The notes under the pieces: model-generated
Database searches by the model: none
What the model saw: only the letters and a program-made list of their open reading frames with translations
What the model was told of the DNA's origin: nothing
Program-made: the position numbers and the translations under genes
NCBI GenBank assembly: GCA_002368955.1
Contig: DFDY01000148.1
Location: 1 to 27,777, forward strand
Source of the DNA: Bacteroidales bacterium UBA3816
GTDB lineage: Bacteria > Bacteroidota > Bacteroidia > Bacteroidales > P3
DNA length: 27,777 bases
Direction of reading: 5' to 3'
Part shown: positions 1 to 6,494 of the stretch, piece by piece
Layout of the letters: the number at the start of each line of letters is the position of its first letter
Position numbering within the stretch: position 1 is the first letter of the stretch

Positions 1-119
1 CCTAAAATTTGTCCATTAGCCCGAAAATGACGGTAACACGGCAGAATTGTTTTGTAAAAAGATAGTAACATAAACGAGTGATAACGAACGTAATGAAGAA
101 AAAAAGTAAAAAAATAGTG

Positions 120-147
120 TTGGAATGAAAAAAAGGTTGTATCTTTG
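120..147 (+). promoter_or_regulatory. Bacteroides-type promoter (upstream copy)
   Basis: The -7 box TATCTTTG lies at 140-147, matching the Bacteroidota consensus TAnnTTTG. A TTG at 120-122 could be the -33 element, with a 17-base spacer that is slightly short. Transcription would start near 152-155, directly before the hairpin at 157-198. The element is called from its match to the consensus only. Confidence 0.5.
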
Positions 148-156
148 CATCAACAT

Positions 157-205
157 ACTTACCTCGCTTCCCGTAAGATCAGCGCGCTCAAGGTGAGTCT
201 TTTTT
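157..205 (+). terminator. Hairpin plus U-tract just after the upstream promoter; possible attenuator or tiny RNA
   Basis: ACTTACCT at 157-164 can pair with AGGTGAGT at 191-198 (eight pairs, one of them G-U), and six T follow at 200-205. This is the shape of a factor-independent terminator, but it sits within about 10 bases of the expected start of the promoter at 120-147. A transcript of roughly 50 nt or an attenuated leader is the simplest reading. The 26-base loop is long, so the stability is uncertain. Confidence 0.4.
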
Positions 206-216
206 ATGTATACAAT

Positions 217-247
217 TTTGTCAGTTTATGAAAAAGTTGTATATTTG
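217..247 (+). promoter_or_regulatory. Bacteroides-type promoter for the 50-aa/DUF6169-like pair
   Basis: TTTG at 217-220, a 19-base spacer and TATATTTG at 240-247 match the Bacteroides sigma-ABfr consensus (TTTG, 19-21 bases, TAnnTTTG) well. Transcription would start near 254, about 40 bases before the ATG at 295. This is the best promoter match in the left part of the window. Confidence 0.7.
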
Positions 248-294
248 CAATTGAGACAAACAAGGCAACATCAGTGCAAAATACTGACAAACAA

Positions 295-447
295 ATGGAA
301 ACGACAGTCAATACCCCGAAAGACATCCGTAAAATGTTCGACAAGACCATGTCAATGCGTAAACGTTGGACGGATGCTATGCGTCAAAATGCCACCCGTG
401 CGGAGATGGAGAAGATGGGTATTAAACAAATCGCCATTATCAAGTAA
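295..447 (+). CDS. 50-aa basic protein, translationally coupled to the next gene
   Basis: The frame opens with ATG at 295, about 48 bases after a strong promoter -7 box, and ends with TAA at 445-447. The TAA shares its last base with the ATG of the following gene (TAATG), which suggests coupled translation. The 50-residue product is rich in Lys, Arg and Met, has no signal peptide or membrane segment, and is predicted to be mostly helical. I do not recognise a family. Small basic partners placed before a DUF6169-type gene could be a nucleic-acid-binding protein or an antitoxin, but that is inference from the arrangement alone. An overlapping frame starting at 206 (89 aa) is rejected because this frame fits both the promoter and the coupling. 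Confidence 0.6.
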   Translation: METTVNTPKDIRKMFDKTMSMRKRWTDAMRQNATRAEMEKMGIKQIAIIK

Positions 448-944
448 TGGATTTGATTTCGTTATCCGCTGTTAACGCCAAATCCCCCTATAAGATAGAT
501 TTTGATCAATCAGGATCTTTTTTCTTTGTCACTAATAAGCAACGACTCTATCACGTCGCCTTCATCGAAGACCAGCTTTTTTGCGAACATGGCATCTACC
601 AGTACTGCCTCGAAACAGAAATGCATACAGCGGCCGATGGTCATGTGTACGAAGTTGTGGTTGCTTTGATGGAGGAATTTTTCAAGTCAAGTGCCAAGGG
701 ATTGTTGTATGTCTGTGATTCGACGGACGGGCGACAGGCGGTGCGAAGCCGTCTTTTCAACCGTTGGTTCAACTCTTATGCCGAGAAGGACAAATATCTC
801 TTGCTTCAACGAGAGGTTCAATATGAAGATATGCTGCATTATGTTTCGCTCATTGTCAGGAAAGACCACTCCGAGACACAGGCTATCATAACATCATTTG
901 ACTATGTGCTTTCTCATTTAGAATACGCCTATAAACAGGGATAA
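447..944 (+). CDS. DUF6169-like protein of unknown function
   Basis: The product has 165 residues and no signal peptide or membrane segment, so it is probably cytoplasmic. The N-terminal half has the pattern PYKIDF ... FFFVT ... YHVAF (about residues 14-45), and the centre holds LLYVCDSTDGRQ followed by RSRLFNRWF (about residues 86-108). From memory these match the Bacteroidota family DUF6169, whose function is unknown. The start ATG overlaps the stop codon of the 50-aa gene by one base, so the two are probably one operon read from the promoter at 217-247. A hairpin at 974-1000 likely ends the transcript. A toxin-antitoxin or phage-defence role is possible given the coupled two-gene layout and the accessory surroundings, but nothing in the sequence proves it. 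Confidence 0.72.
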   Translation: MDLISLSAVNAKSPYKIDFDQSGSFFFVTNKQRLYHVAFIEDQLFCEHGIYQYCLETEMHTAADGHVYEVVVALMEEFFKSSAKGLLYVCDSTDGRQAVRSRLFNRWFNSYAEKDKYLLLQREVQYEDMLHYVSLIVRKDHSETQAIITSFDYVLSHLEYAYKQG

Positions 945-973
945 TTCAGATTGGAAATAATAAGATAATAATC

Positions 974-1000
974 AAGGGCGAGGCAGGAGGTCTCGCCTTT
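974..1000 (+). terminator. Probable terminator after the DUF6169-like gene
   Basis: The arms 974-982 and 992-1000 pair over nine positions (GGCGAG/CTCGCC core, one G-U, two A-T at the base) around a nine-base loop. Only three T lie in the lower arm, so the U-tract is weak. It begins 30 bases after the stop codon at 944. The 431-base stretch 945-1375 otherwise holds the G9 tract, the decayed DUF4248-like gene and the promoter of the next operon. Confidence 0.5.
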
Positions 1001-1010
1001 GGTTGTGTTA

Positions 1011-1019
1011 GGGGGGGGG
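1011..1019 (+). repeat. Nine-G homopolymer
   Basis: Nine consecutive G lie between the terminator hairpin and the end of the decayed DUF4248-like frame. Tracts of this length are prone to slippage in replication and in sequencing. No intact gene depends on it here, so phase variation is not supported. Confidence 0.9.
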
Positions 1020-1026
1020 TATTTGT

Positions 1027-1212
1027 TTACGGTTCGCCGAGGAAGGAGTAGATGATTTGGAGTTATTTTGGGGAGAGGATTTTGCGGGGGCGGGTGTAGC
1101 CGGTGGCTTGGAGGCTTCAATCAACCCCACAACACACCCATTTCTTCCACAATACCAATTCGTTAGACAGCTGCTAAGAAAGCGGTGGGATAAAGACTCT
1201 CAAGCAATTCCA
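1027..1212 (-). pseudogene. Decayed DUF4248-like gene
   Basis: Reading the - strand in one frame from about 1212 to the stop TAA at 1027-1029 gives about 62 codons broken by three in-frame stops. The tail reads LQATGYTRPRKILSPK, stop, LQIIYSFLGEP. From memory DUF4248 proteins of Bacteroides end in a GY...R.(F/L)(T/S)P.QV..I...LGEP pattern. Changing the internal TAA to CAA (Gln) would restore that pattern exactly. The middle part (FIPPLS, stop, QLSNELVLWKKW) is compatible with the usual YFP...L..W region. No start codon and no promoter are evident. DUF4248 genes are common in the accessory genome of Bacteroides, which supports reading 1-1300 as a former insertion. Confidence 0.55.
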
Positions 1213-1268
1213 GTGTGGGCGTCTAGGGGATGGAATCTGATTTTTGGAGACGGGCCGAATGTTAAAAA

Positions 1269-1300
1269 TTTGTTACTTTGGATAATTGTTCGTAAATTTG
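1269..1300 (+). promoter_or_regulatory. Promoter of the purine uptake pair
   Basis: TTTG at 1269-1272, a 20-base spacer and TAAATTTG at 1293-1300 form a good Bacteroides-type promoter. Transcription would start near 1307, leaving a leader of about 70 bases before the ATG at 1376. I see no purine-riboswitch-like fold in this short leader. Confidence 0.68.
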
Positions 1301-1375
1301 CAATCTGAAAACATTCGCCCTTCTATTGCAAACATAAGGAATAATATATTAAGTATCAATTAAAAGTTACTCACC

Positions 1376-2119
1376 ATGAAAAAAATCGTATTAGTTGCAG
1401 CCATGCTGCTGGCATTTGTTGGCGCCAAGGCCCAGACCAACATTCAGGAGATGTACGACTTCAACCGCGGACACCTCACCACCACCCTCGAGATGTTCAA
1501 AGGCGACGACTGGGGAAGCACTTTCTTCTTTGTGGACATCTACCACACCCAGAACATCGCCCCCACCGACTTCTACACCGAAATCAGCCGCTCACTCAAT
1601 TTCTGGCACGGCACTCCCCTCGATGCTTTGAGCCTCCATGTGGAATGGAACGGCGGCTGCGGCATTTATGATTTAGGGCTCCCCGGCTGGGGCGGCTATC
1701 CGGTCAACAACGCCTGGCTGTACGGTGTCGAATACTTCATTGCCAACAGCGACTTCAACCAGCGCCTGACCCTCCAGGTGATGTACAAAGACATCCGTGG
1801 CACCAAAGCCGGCTTCGAAAAGACTTCCAACGTCCCCCTGCAGCTCACAGCCGTATGGGGCCTCGACAACCTCTTTGGCGTTCCCGGGCTGACTTTCAGT
1901 GGATTTGCCGATTTCTGGTGGGAGAACAACCTGTGGGCCGACGGCACGAAGACCACCACCACCTTCCTCACCGAGCCCCAATTGTGGTACAAGGTGGGCC
2001 GCCACTTCAAATGCGAGAACTTGAATGTCGGAGGCGAGATAGAGATTTCCCACAACTTCTCCGGCGCCCAGCAAGGCTGGAGCGTGCGCCCCTGCCTCGG
2101 CATCAAGTGGGGTTTCTAA
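1376..2119 (+). CDS. Tsx-like outer-membrane nucleoside channel (DUF5020 family)
   Basis: The 247-aa product starts with a clear signal peptide (MKKIVLVAAMLLAFVGAKAQ, cleavage after residue 20). The mature part alternates polar and aromatic residues as beta-barrel proteins do and ends in IKWGF, a C-terminal Phe typical of outer-membrane barrels. The segment YDFNRGHLTTTLEMFKGD followed by GSTFFFVDIY matches, from memory, the DUF5020 / nucleoside-specific channel Tsx superfamily of Bacteroidota. The next gene, 27 bases downstream, is a purine permease. The pair would therefore move purine bases or nucleosides first across the outer and then across the inner membrane; the substrate is inferred from the neighbour. 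Transcription is likely from the promoter at 1269-1300. Confidence 0.75.
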   Translation: MKKIVLVAAMLLAFVGAKAQTNIQEMYDFNRGHLTTTLEMFKGDDWGSTFFFVDIYHTQNIAPTDFYTEISRSLNFWHGTPLDALSLHVEWNGGCGIYDLGLPGWGGYPVNNAWLYGVEYFIANSDFNQRLTLQVMYKDIRGTKAGFEKTSNVPLQLTAVWGLDNLFGVPGLTFSGFADFWWENNLWADGTKTTTTFLTEPQLWYKVGRHFKCENLNVGGEIEISHNFSGAQQGWSVRPCLGIKWGF

Positions 2120-2146
2120 CATATTCGGACCTAAAACCATATAATC

Positions 2147-3475
2147 ATGCTTAAAAAAGTATTTGGGTTTGACCCCAACGTCACCAGCATCCGGACTGAG
2201 ATAATCGCCGGCATCACCACATTCCTGACCATGGCCTACATCTTGGCCGTGAACCCAGGAATCTTCAGTGCCCTGGCGGATCAGGGCATGCCCACCAACG
2301 CCGTCTTCACGGCCACCGCGCTGGCCGCCATCGTAGGCACGCTGATGATGGCCGTGTGGGCCAAGAAGCCCTTCGGACTGGCCCCCGGCATGGGGCTGAA
2401 CGCCTTCTTTGTGTACACCGTATGCCTGGGCATGGGCTTCAGCTGGCAGTTTGCCCTGACGGCCATCCTGATTGAAGGTATCATATTTATCCTGCTGTCT
2501 ATCTTCAAGGTGCGCGAGCTGATTGTGGACTCCATACCCACCAGCATGAAGGCCGCCATCAGCGTGGGTATTGGCCTTTACATTGCCTTCATCGGTCTGA
2601 AGAGTGCAGGCATCATCGTTCACAGCGACGCCACCTTTGTCACCCTCTTCGACCTGACCGACCGCAGCGGCCTGCTGGCCCTCATCGGCATCTTCATCAC
2701 CGGCCTGCTGGTGGTGCTGAACGTCAAGGGCGGCATACTGTGGGGCATACTGGCCACCACCCTCATTGGCATCCCCATGGGCGTAACCCAGTTCAACGGG
2801 GTGGCTTCCGTGCCGCCTTCGATTGAACCCATCTTCTTCAAGTTTGAGTTCCACAACATCTTCACATGGGATATGCTCATCGTGGTCTTCACCTTCCTGT
2901 TCATCGACATGTTCGACACCATCGGCACGGTGGTGGGCGTATCGATGAAGGCGGGCATGGTGGACGAGAACGGCAAGATTGACAAGATTGGCCGCATACT
3001 GATGGCCGATGCCGTGGCCACCACGGTGGGTTCCTGCTTGGGAGCCTCCACCACCACCACCTACATCGAGAGTGCCGCCGGCGTGGGCGAAGGTGGCCGT
3101 TCGGGTCTCACCGCCTTGGTGATAGCCTGCTGCTTTGCCCTGGCCTTATTCCTCAGCCCGCTCTTCCTGGCCATCCCTGCCGCCGCCACCGGCCCTGCCT
3201 TGGTCATTGTGGGCGTGATGATGTGTTCCAGCATTACCAAGATTGACTGGAACGACTACAGCGAGTCCATCCCCGCCTTCCTCACCATGCTGCTCATGCC
3301 GCTGTGCTACAGCATTTCGGAGGGCATCATGATTGGCGTTATCGTATACGTAATCCTCAACGGCTGTAGCGGCCATGGCCGTGCCAAGAAAATCAGCGTT
3401 ACCATGTGGGTGCTGGCCACCCTCTTTGTGATACGCTACCTGGTGAACGCGCTACGCGCTGCGGGAATCTTCTAG
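2147..3475 (+). CDS. NCS2-family purine permease (AzgA/PbuG group)
   Basis: The 442-aa product is very hydrophobic, with about 12-14 membrane segments, the usual size for the adenine/guanine/hypoxanthine permease branch of NCS2. Signature stretches are GITTFLTMAYILAVNP (residues 22-37), APGMGLNAFF (about 79-88), the FLFIDMFDTIGT segment near residue 260, and STTTTYIESAAGVGEGGR near residue 305. The family symports purine bases with protons across the cytoplasmic membrane. The gene follows the Tsx-like channel after 27 bases and is closed by a strong terminator at 3502-3532, so the two form a dedicated purine uptake operon. Which base is taken up cannot be told from sequence alone. Confidence 0.92.
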   Translation: MLKKVFGFDPNVTSIRTEIIAGITTFLTMAYILAVNPGIFSALADQGMPTNAVFTATALAAIVGTLMMAVWAKKPFGLAPGMGLNAFFVYTVCLGMGFSWQFALTAILIEGIIFILLSIFKVRELIVDSIPTSMKAAISVGIGLYIAFIGLKSAGIIVHSDATFVTLFDLTDRSGLLALIGIFITGLLVVLNVKGGILWGILATTLIGIPMGVTQFNGVASVPPSIEPIFFKFEFHNIFTWDMLIVVFTFLFIDMFDTIGTVVGVSMKAGMVDENGKIDKIGRILMADAVATTVGSCLGASTTTTYIESAAGVGEGGRSGLTALVIACCFALALFLSPLFLAIPAAATGPALVIVGVMMCSSITKIDWNDYSESIPAFLTMLLMPLCYSISEGIMIGVIVYVILNGCSGHGRAKKISVTMWVLATLFVIRYLVNALRAAGIF

Positions 3476-3501
3476 GCAGTCCTCTGCCGAATGTATAAAC
3501 C

Positions 3502-3532
3502 GTGAGAGCCCATGCGCCCCATGGGCTCTCAC
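3502..3532 (+). terminator. Strong terminator after the purine permease
   Basis: A perfect 13-bp stem (GTGAGAGCCCATG at 3502-3514 with 3520-3532) closes a five-base loop and is followed by TTTAT. It sits 26 bases after the permease stop and 30 bases before the ATG at 3562. Its position also argues against starting the LD-carboxypeptidase at 3502. Confidence 0.88.
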
Positions 3533-3561
3533 TTTATAACCACCTCACGAAAAGAATAATC

Positions 3562-4476
3562 ATGAATCGACCACCCTACATAGCCCCCGGAGACAAAATA
3601 GCCCTTGCCGCCCCTGCCCGCAAGGTGACGAGAGAGGAATTGGCTCCTGCCATTAGGCTTTTCCAATCCTGGGGACTGGACGTGGAGCTGCCGCCCCACC
3701 TGTTTGATGCCGACAACCAATTTGCCGGAGACGACGAGACCCGTGCCCGACTGATGCAGCAGTTGCTTGACGACAGCGACGTGAAGGCCATCGTGTGCGC
3801 CCGAGGGGGCTACGGCACGGTGAGAATTATCGACAGGCTGGACTTCACCCAGTTTCAGGCTAAGCCCAAATGGATTGTGGGCTATAGCGACGTGACAGTG
3901 TTGCACAGCCACATACACCAAAACTGCCACATTGAGACCCTGCATGGGGTGATGCCCATCAACGTGCCGGAAGATGCATGGCGAAAGGCCTATCCGGCGA
4001 CAGAAACGCTCCGCAAGGCACTGTTTGGCGAACCCTTGGCCCATTCCTGCCCTGCCCACTCACTGAACCGGGGGGGAGAGGCAGAAGGGGTGCTGGTGGG
4101 AGGCAATTTGTCTATGCTTTATAGCCTCTGTGGCTCAAAGAGCGGCATTGACACGCGGGGCAAAATCCTCTTCATAGAGGACCTGGACGAATATCTTTAC
4201 CACATCGACCGCATGATGATGAACTTGAAACGCAATGGAATGCTCAGCGGCTTGGCGGGGCTGGTGGTGGGGCAGCTGAGCGACATGCACGACAACACCA
4301 TTCCTTTTGGCCGTGAGGCAGAAGAAATCGTGTTCGACTGTATCAAAGAATATGACTATCCCGTATGCTTCAACTTTCCTTCCGGACACAACGGGAGCAA
4401 CAACCACGCGCTAATACTGGGCCGACAAGTCTGCCTTACGGTTGGCACCTCCACCAGCCTGAAATGGGAGACTTAA
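3562..4476 (+). CDS. ldcA: LD-carboxypeptidase (peptidase family S66)
   Basis: The 304-aa product matches muramoyltetrapeptide carboxypeptidase in length and motifs. The enzyme removes the terminal D-Ala from the tetrapeptide stem of murein fragments during peptidoglycan recycling, in the cytoplasm. The expected Ser-Glu-His triad is visible as Ser109 in VGYSDVT, Glu206 in FIEDLDE and His276 in FPSGHN. The nucleotide-handling-like N-terminal domain holds ICARGGYG (about residues 77-84). No signal peptide is present. The ATG at 3562 is chosen because the longer frame from 3502 would have to translate through the terminator stem and adds residues unlike the family. No promoter of its own stands out in the 86-base gap. 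The ldcA symbol rests on family, not on a tested substrate. Confidence 0.88.
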   Translation: MNRPPYIAPGDKIALAAPARKVTREELAPAIRLFQSWGLDVELPPHLFDADNQFAGDDETRARLMQQLLDDSDVKAIVCARGGYGTVRIIDRLDFTQFQAKPKWIVGYSDVTVLHSHIHQNCHIETLHGVMPINVPEDAWRKAYPATETLRKALFGEPLAHSCPAHSLNRGGEAEGVLVGGNLSMLYSLCGSKSGIDTRGKILFIEDLDEYLYHIDRMMMNLKRNGMLSGLAGLVVGQLSDMHDNTIPFGREAEEIVFDCIKEYDYPVCFNFPSGHNGSNNHALILGRQVCLTVGTSTSLKWET

Positions 4477-4500
4477 AAAAGCAAAAAACGAAACATTTTC

Positions 4501-4530
4501 TTGTTTATCAAAAAAATAATTGTATTTTTG
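4501..4530 (+). promoter_or_regulatory. Promoter of the deacetylase/kdsC/rlpA block
   Basis: TTG at 4501-4503, a 19-base spacer and TATTTTTG at 4523-4530 match the Bacteroides consensus. The expected start is near 4537, only about 15 bases before the ATG at 4552, so the leader is very short. Confidence 0.65.
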
Positions 4531-4551
4531 CATTTTTAAAAGCAACAGAAT

Positions 4552-5919
4552 ATGCTGCTAATATATGTTCCAAAACTGACCAACAGACTAGGCTACACTA
4601 TCAATGTGGTCATGCGGAATATTCTCCAAACCGACTTTGCCATCACTTCAGACACGGCCACATTCGAGGCGCATAAAGAGGCGCGGCTGTGCTATGCTCC
4701 CAAACCGGTGGAGACCGCCGATGCCATTTTTCTGAAGTCTTCGCACCTGCTGTTTGAAACAGTCATCGGCGACCAGGAATGTCACTATTTTGACCACAAC
4801 GGCTTGCCCGCTATTTTCCCCGTCTTCCACAAGGATTCCGCACTGCCGTTCGACCCCTTTGCCGCCATCTTCTATATGCTCTCGCGCTATGAGGAGTATC
4901 TGCCGCACCGCGAGGACGAACACGGAAGGATGCTCACCACCGAAACCCTGGCATACAAGAACGGATTCATGCGGACTGCTGTGGTGGAGCGGTGGGCGCT
5001 GCTTATCCGCGACCTCATCCTGGAGCACTATCCCGAGACGGTGTTTGTCAAGCGGGGGTTCACCTTCGAACAAACTATTGACATCGACTCGGCCTACAGT
5101 TATCTTCACAAAGGTTTTTTCCGCACCTTTATGGGGCTGCTGCGCGACGGAATCCACCGCCGCGACCTAGCCGAGGTCCAACACCGCCTACGCACCCTAT
5201 GTGGCAAAGAGGCCGACCCTTTCGACACCTTCGACTACATCATCAGGCTGAATCAGCAATACCGCTACCAGCTCATCTTCTTTGCCCTCTTGGGCGACTA
5301 CGGCGTGTACGACAAGCCTATTTCCTATCTCAACAACGACTTTCGCGAACTGCTACAGCACATCGGAGACCACTCCAAGATAGGCATCCACGGGTCATAC
5401 GATTCTGCATTAGAGCCCAAGCGGCTAGAGCAAGAAATACAGCGGCTTGCCGACATACTGCATCGTCCCATCTACCGAAACCGGTACCACTTTCTGCGAT
5501 TCACCCTGCCTCGTGGATACAGCAATTTGGAGAAGTTGGGCATCACCCAAGACTATTCCATGGGCTTTGCCGACCTGCCAGGCTTCCGCAACGGCTCCTG
5601 CACAACACTGCCTTTCTTTCACCTGAGCCGCAATCAGGAAATCAACCTCAACATACACCCGTTCATGACCATGGACACCACCTTCCACACCCATATGCAC
5701 CTCTCGCCCGAAGAGGCCACCGAGCAATACCATGCCCTCATCGACGAGGTGAAAGCCGTCGGCGGCACCTTCAGCTGCATTTTCCACAACCAAAATCTCT
5801 GCGAAGACTTTGGTTGGCAAGGGTGGCGCGATGTATATGAGGACGTATTGCAATACGCATATCAAGACACACCGAATACTGACACAACTTCCAAATTCAA
5901 CAACATAGAAAATGATTAA
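4552..5919 (+). CDS. Polysaccharide-deacetylase-like protein (Bacteroidota type)
   Basis: The 455-aa product lacks a signal peptide. Residues about 170-435 look like a divergent NodB/carbohydrate esterase 4 domain: TIDIDSAYS (Asp177, Asp179) as the first metal/catalytic motif, GIHGSY (His280) as the second, the RYHFLRF stretch (about 311-317), and IFHNQ (His412) near the end. The N-terminal ~165 residues resemble the extra domain found in front of this group in Bacteroidota (DUF7033-like, from memory). Members of this group lie near cell-envelope genes and presumably trim N-acetyl groups from a surface sugar, which is not proven. The stop codon overlaps the start of the KdsC-like gene by eight bases, so the two are translated from one message. 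Confidence 0.72.
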   Translation: MLLIYVPKLTNRLGYTINVVMRNILQTDFAITSDTATFEAHKEARLCYAPKPVETADAIFLKSSHLLFETVIGDQECHYFDHNGLPAIFPVFHKDSALPFDPFAAIFYMLSRYEEYLPHREDEHGRMLTTETLAYKNGFMRTAVVERWALLIRDLILEHYPETVFVKRGFTFEQTIDIDSAYSYLHKGFFRTFMGLLRDGIHRRDLAEVQHRLRTLCGKEADPFDTFDYIIRLNQQYRYQLIFFALLGDYGVYDKPISYLNNDFRELLQHIGDHSKIGIHGSYDSALEPKRLEQEIQRLADILHRPIYRNRYHFLRFTLPRGYSNLEKLGITQDYSMGFADLPGFRNGSCTTLPFFHLSRNQEINLNIHPFMTMDTTFHTHMHLSPEEATEQYHALIDEVKAVGGTFSCIFHNQNLCEDFGWQGWRDVYEDVLQYAYQDTPNTDTTSKFNNIEND

Positions 5920-6448
5920 CTACAAAGAAAAACTACACGATATAAAGGCCTTCGTCTTCGATTTTGACGGGGTGATGACCGACGGAAGTGTATGGACATA
6001 TAACAACGGCGATGTCATAAGATGCGCCGACGTAAAGGACGGGTATGCAATCCAGTATGCTGTCAAGAGAGGCTATATCGTTGCCATTATTTCGGGTGCC
6101 ACATCTCTGAGCATCGACAACCGGATGAAAGCCCTCGGCGTAAGCCAGTGCATGACCGGCTGCAGCAACAAACTGCAAACCCTGCGCGACTTCTTATCCC
6201 GAAACCAGCTCCAAGAGTCGCAGGTGGTCTGCATGGGCGACGACATACCCGACTATCAGATGATGCGCCACTGCGGCGTGGCCGCCTGCCCTGCCGATGC
6301 CGCCACCGAAATTAAAGAAATCAGCGACTACATATCCATCCGCCCAGGCGGCAAGGGGTGTGTGCGCGACATTATAGAACAGACATTGAGGCTCCAAGGT
6401 CAGTGGTTCGACCCTGCCAATGAGGAGCACGATGCGTTGAAATGGTAG
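5912..6448 (+). CDS. kdsC: KDO 8-phosphate phosphatase (KdsC-like HAD phosphatase)
   Basis: The 178-aa product has the size and layout of the cap-less HAD phosphatase KdsC/YrbI, which releases KDO from KDO-8-phosphate for lipid A-core synthesis in the cytoplasm. HAD motif I is FVFDFDGVMTDG (residues 14-25, nucleophile Asp17, acid Asp19), motif II is IISGA (59-63), motif III Lys is Lys87, and motif IV is MGDDIPD (108-114). The C-terminal RPGGKGCVRDIIE stretch (144-156) is the loop known from KdsC that covers the neighbouring active site of the tetramer. It overlaps the preceding deacetylase-like gene by eight bases. The nearest alternatives are other C0-type HAD sugar-acid phosphatases (for example of KDN or CMP-sugar pathways). 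Confidence 0.85.
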   Translation: MINYKEKLHDIKAFVFDFDGVMTDGSVWTYNNGDVIRCADVKDGYAIQYAVKRGYIVAIISGATSLSIDNRMKALGVSQCMTGCSNKLQTLRDFLSRNQLQESQVVCMGDDIPDYQMMRHCGVAACPADAATEIKEISDYISIRPGGKGCVRDIIEQTLRLQGQWFDPANEEHDALKW

Positions 6449-6494
6449 TACAACTAAAACAAATATTATCAAAAGGTTAACAAACATATTATTA

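Noticed and set aside
206..475. 89-aa open frame starting within the promoter region
   Set aside because: It begins inside the -33/-7 region of the promoter at 217-247 and overlaps in another frame the 50-aa gene that is coupled to the DUF6169-like gene; no recognisable family.
1057..1308. 83-aa frame on the + strand
   Set aside because: It runs through the decayed DUF4248-like remnant and into the promoter of the next operon; no domain is seen.
1673..2854. 393-codon frame on the - strand opposite the channel and permease genes
   Set aside because: It is the complement of two well-supported genes, is dominated by Gly/Gln/His/Asp from the biased codon use, and matches nothing.
3502..3561. 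Longer start for the LD-carboxypeptidase
   Set aside because: These bases form the 13-bp terminator stem of the purine operon; the ATG at 3562 gives the usual family N-terminus.
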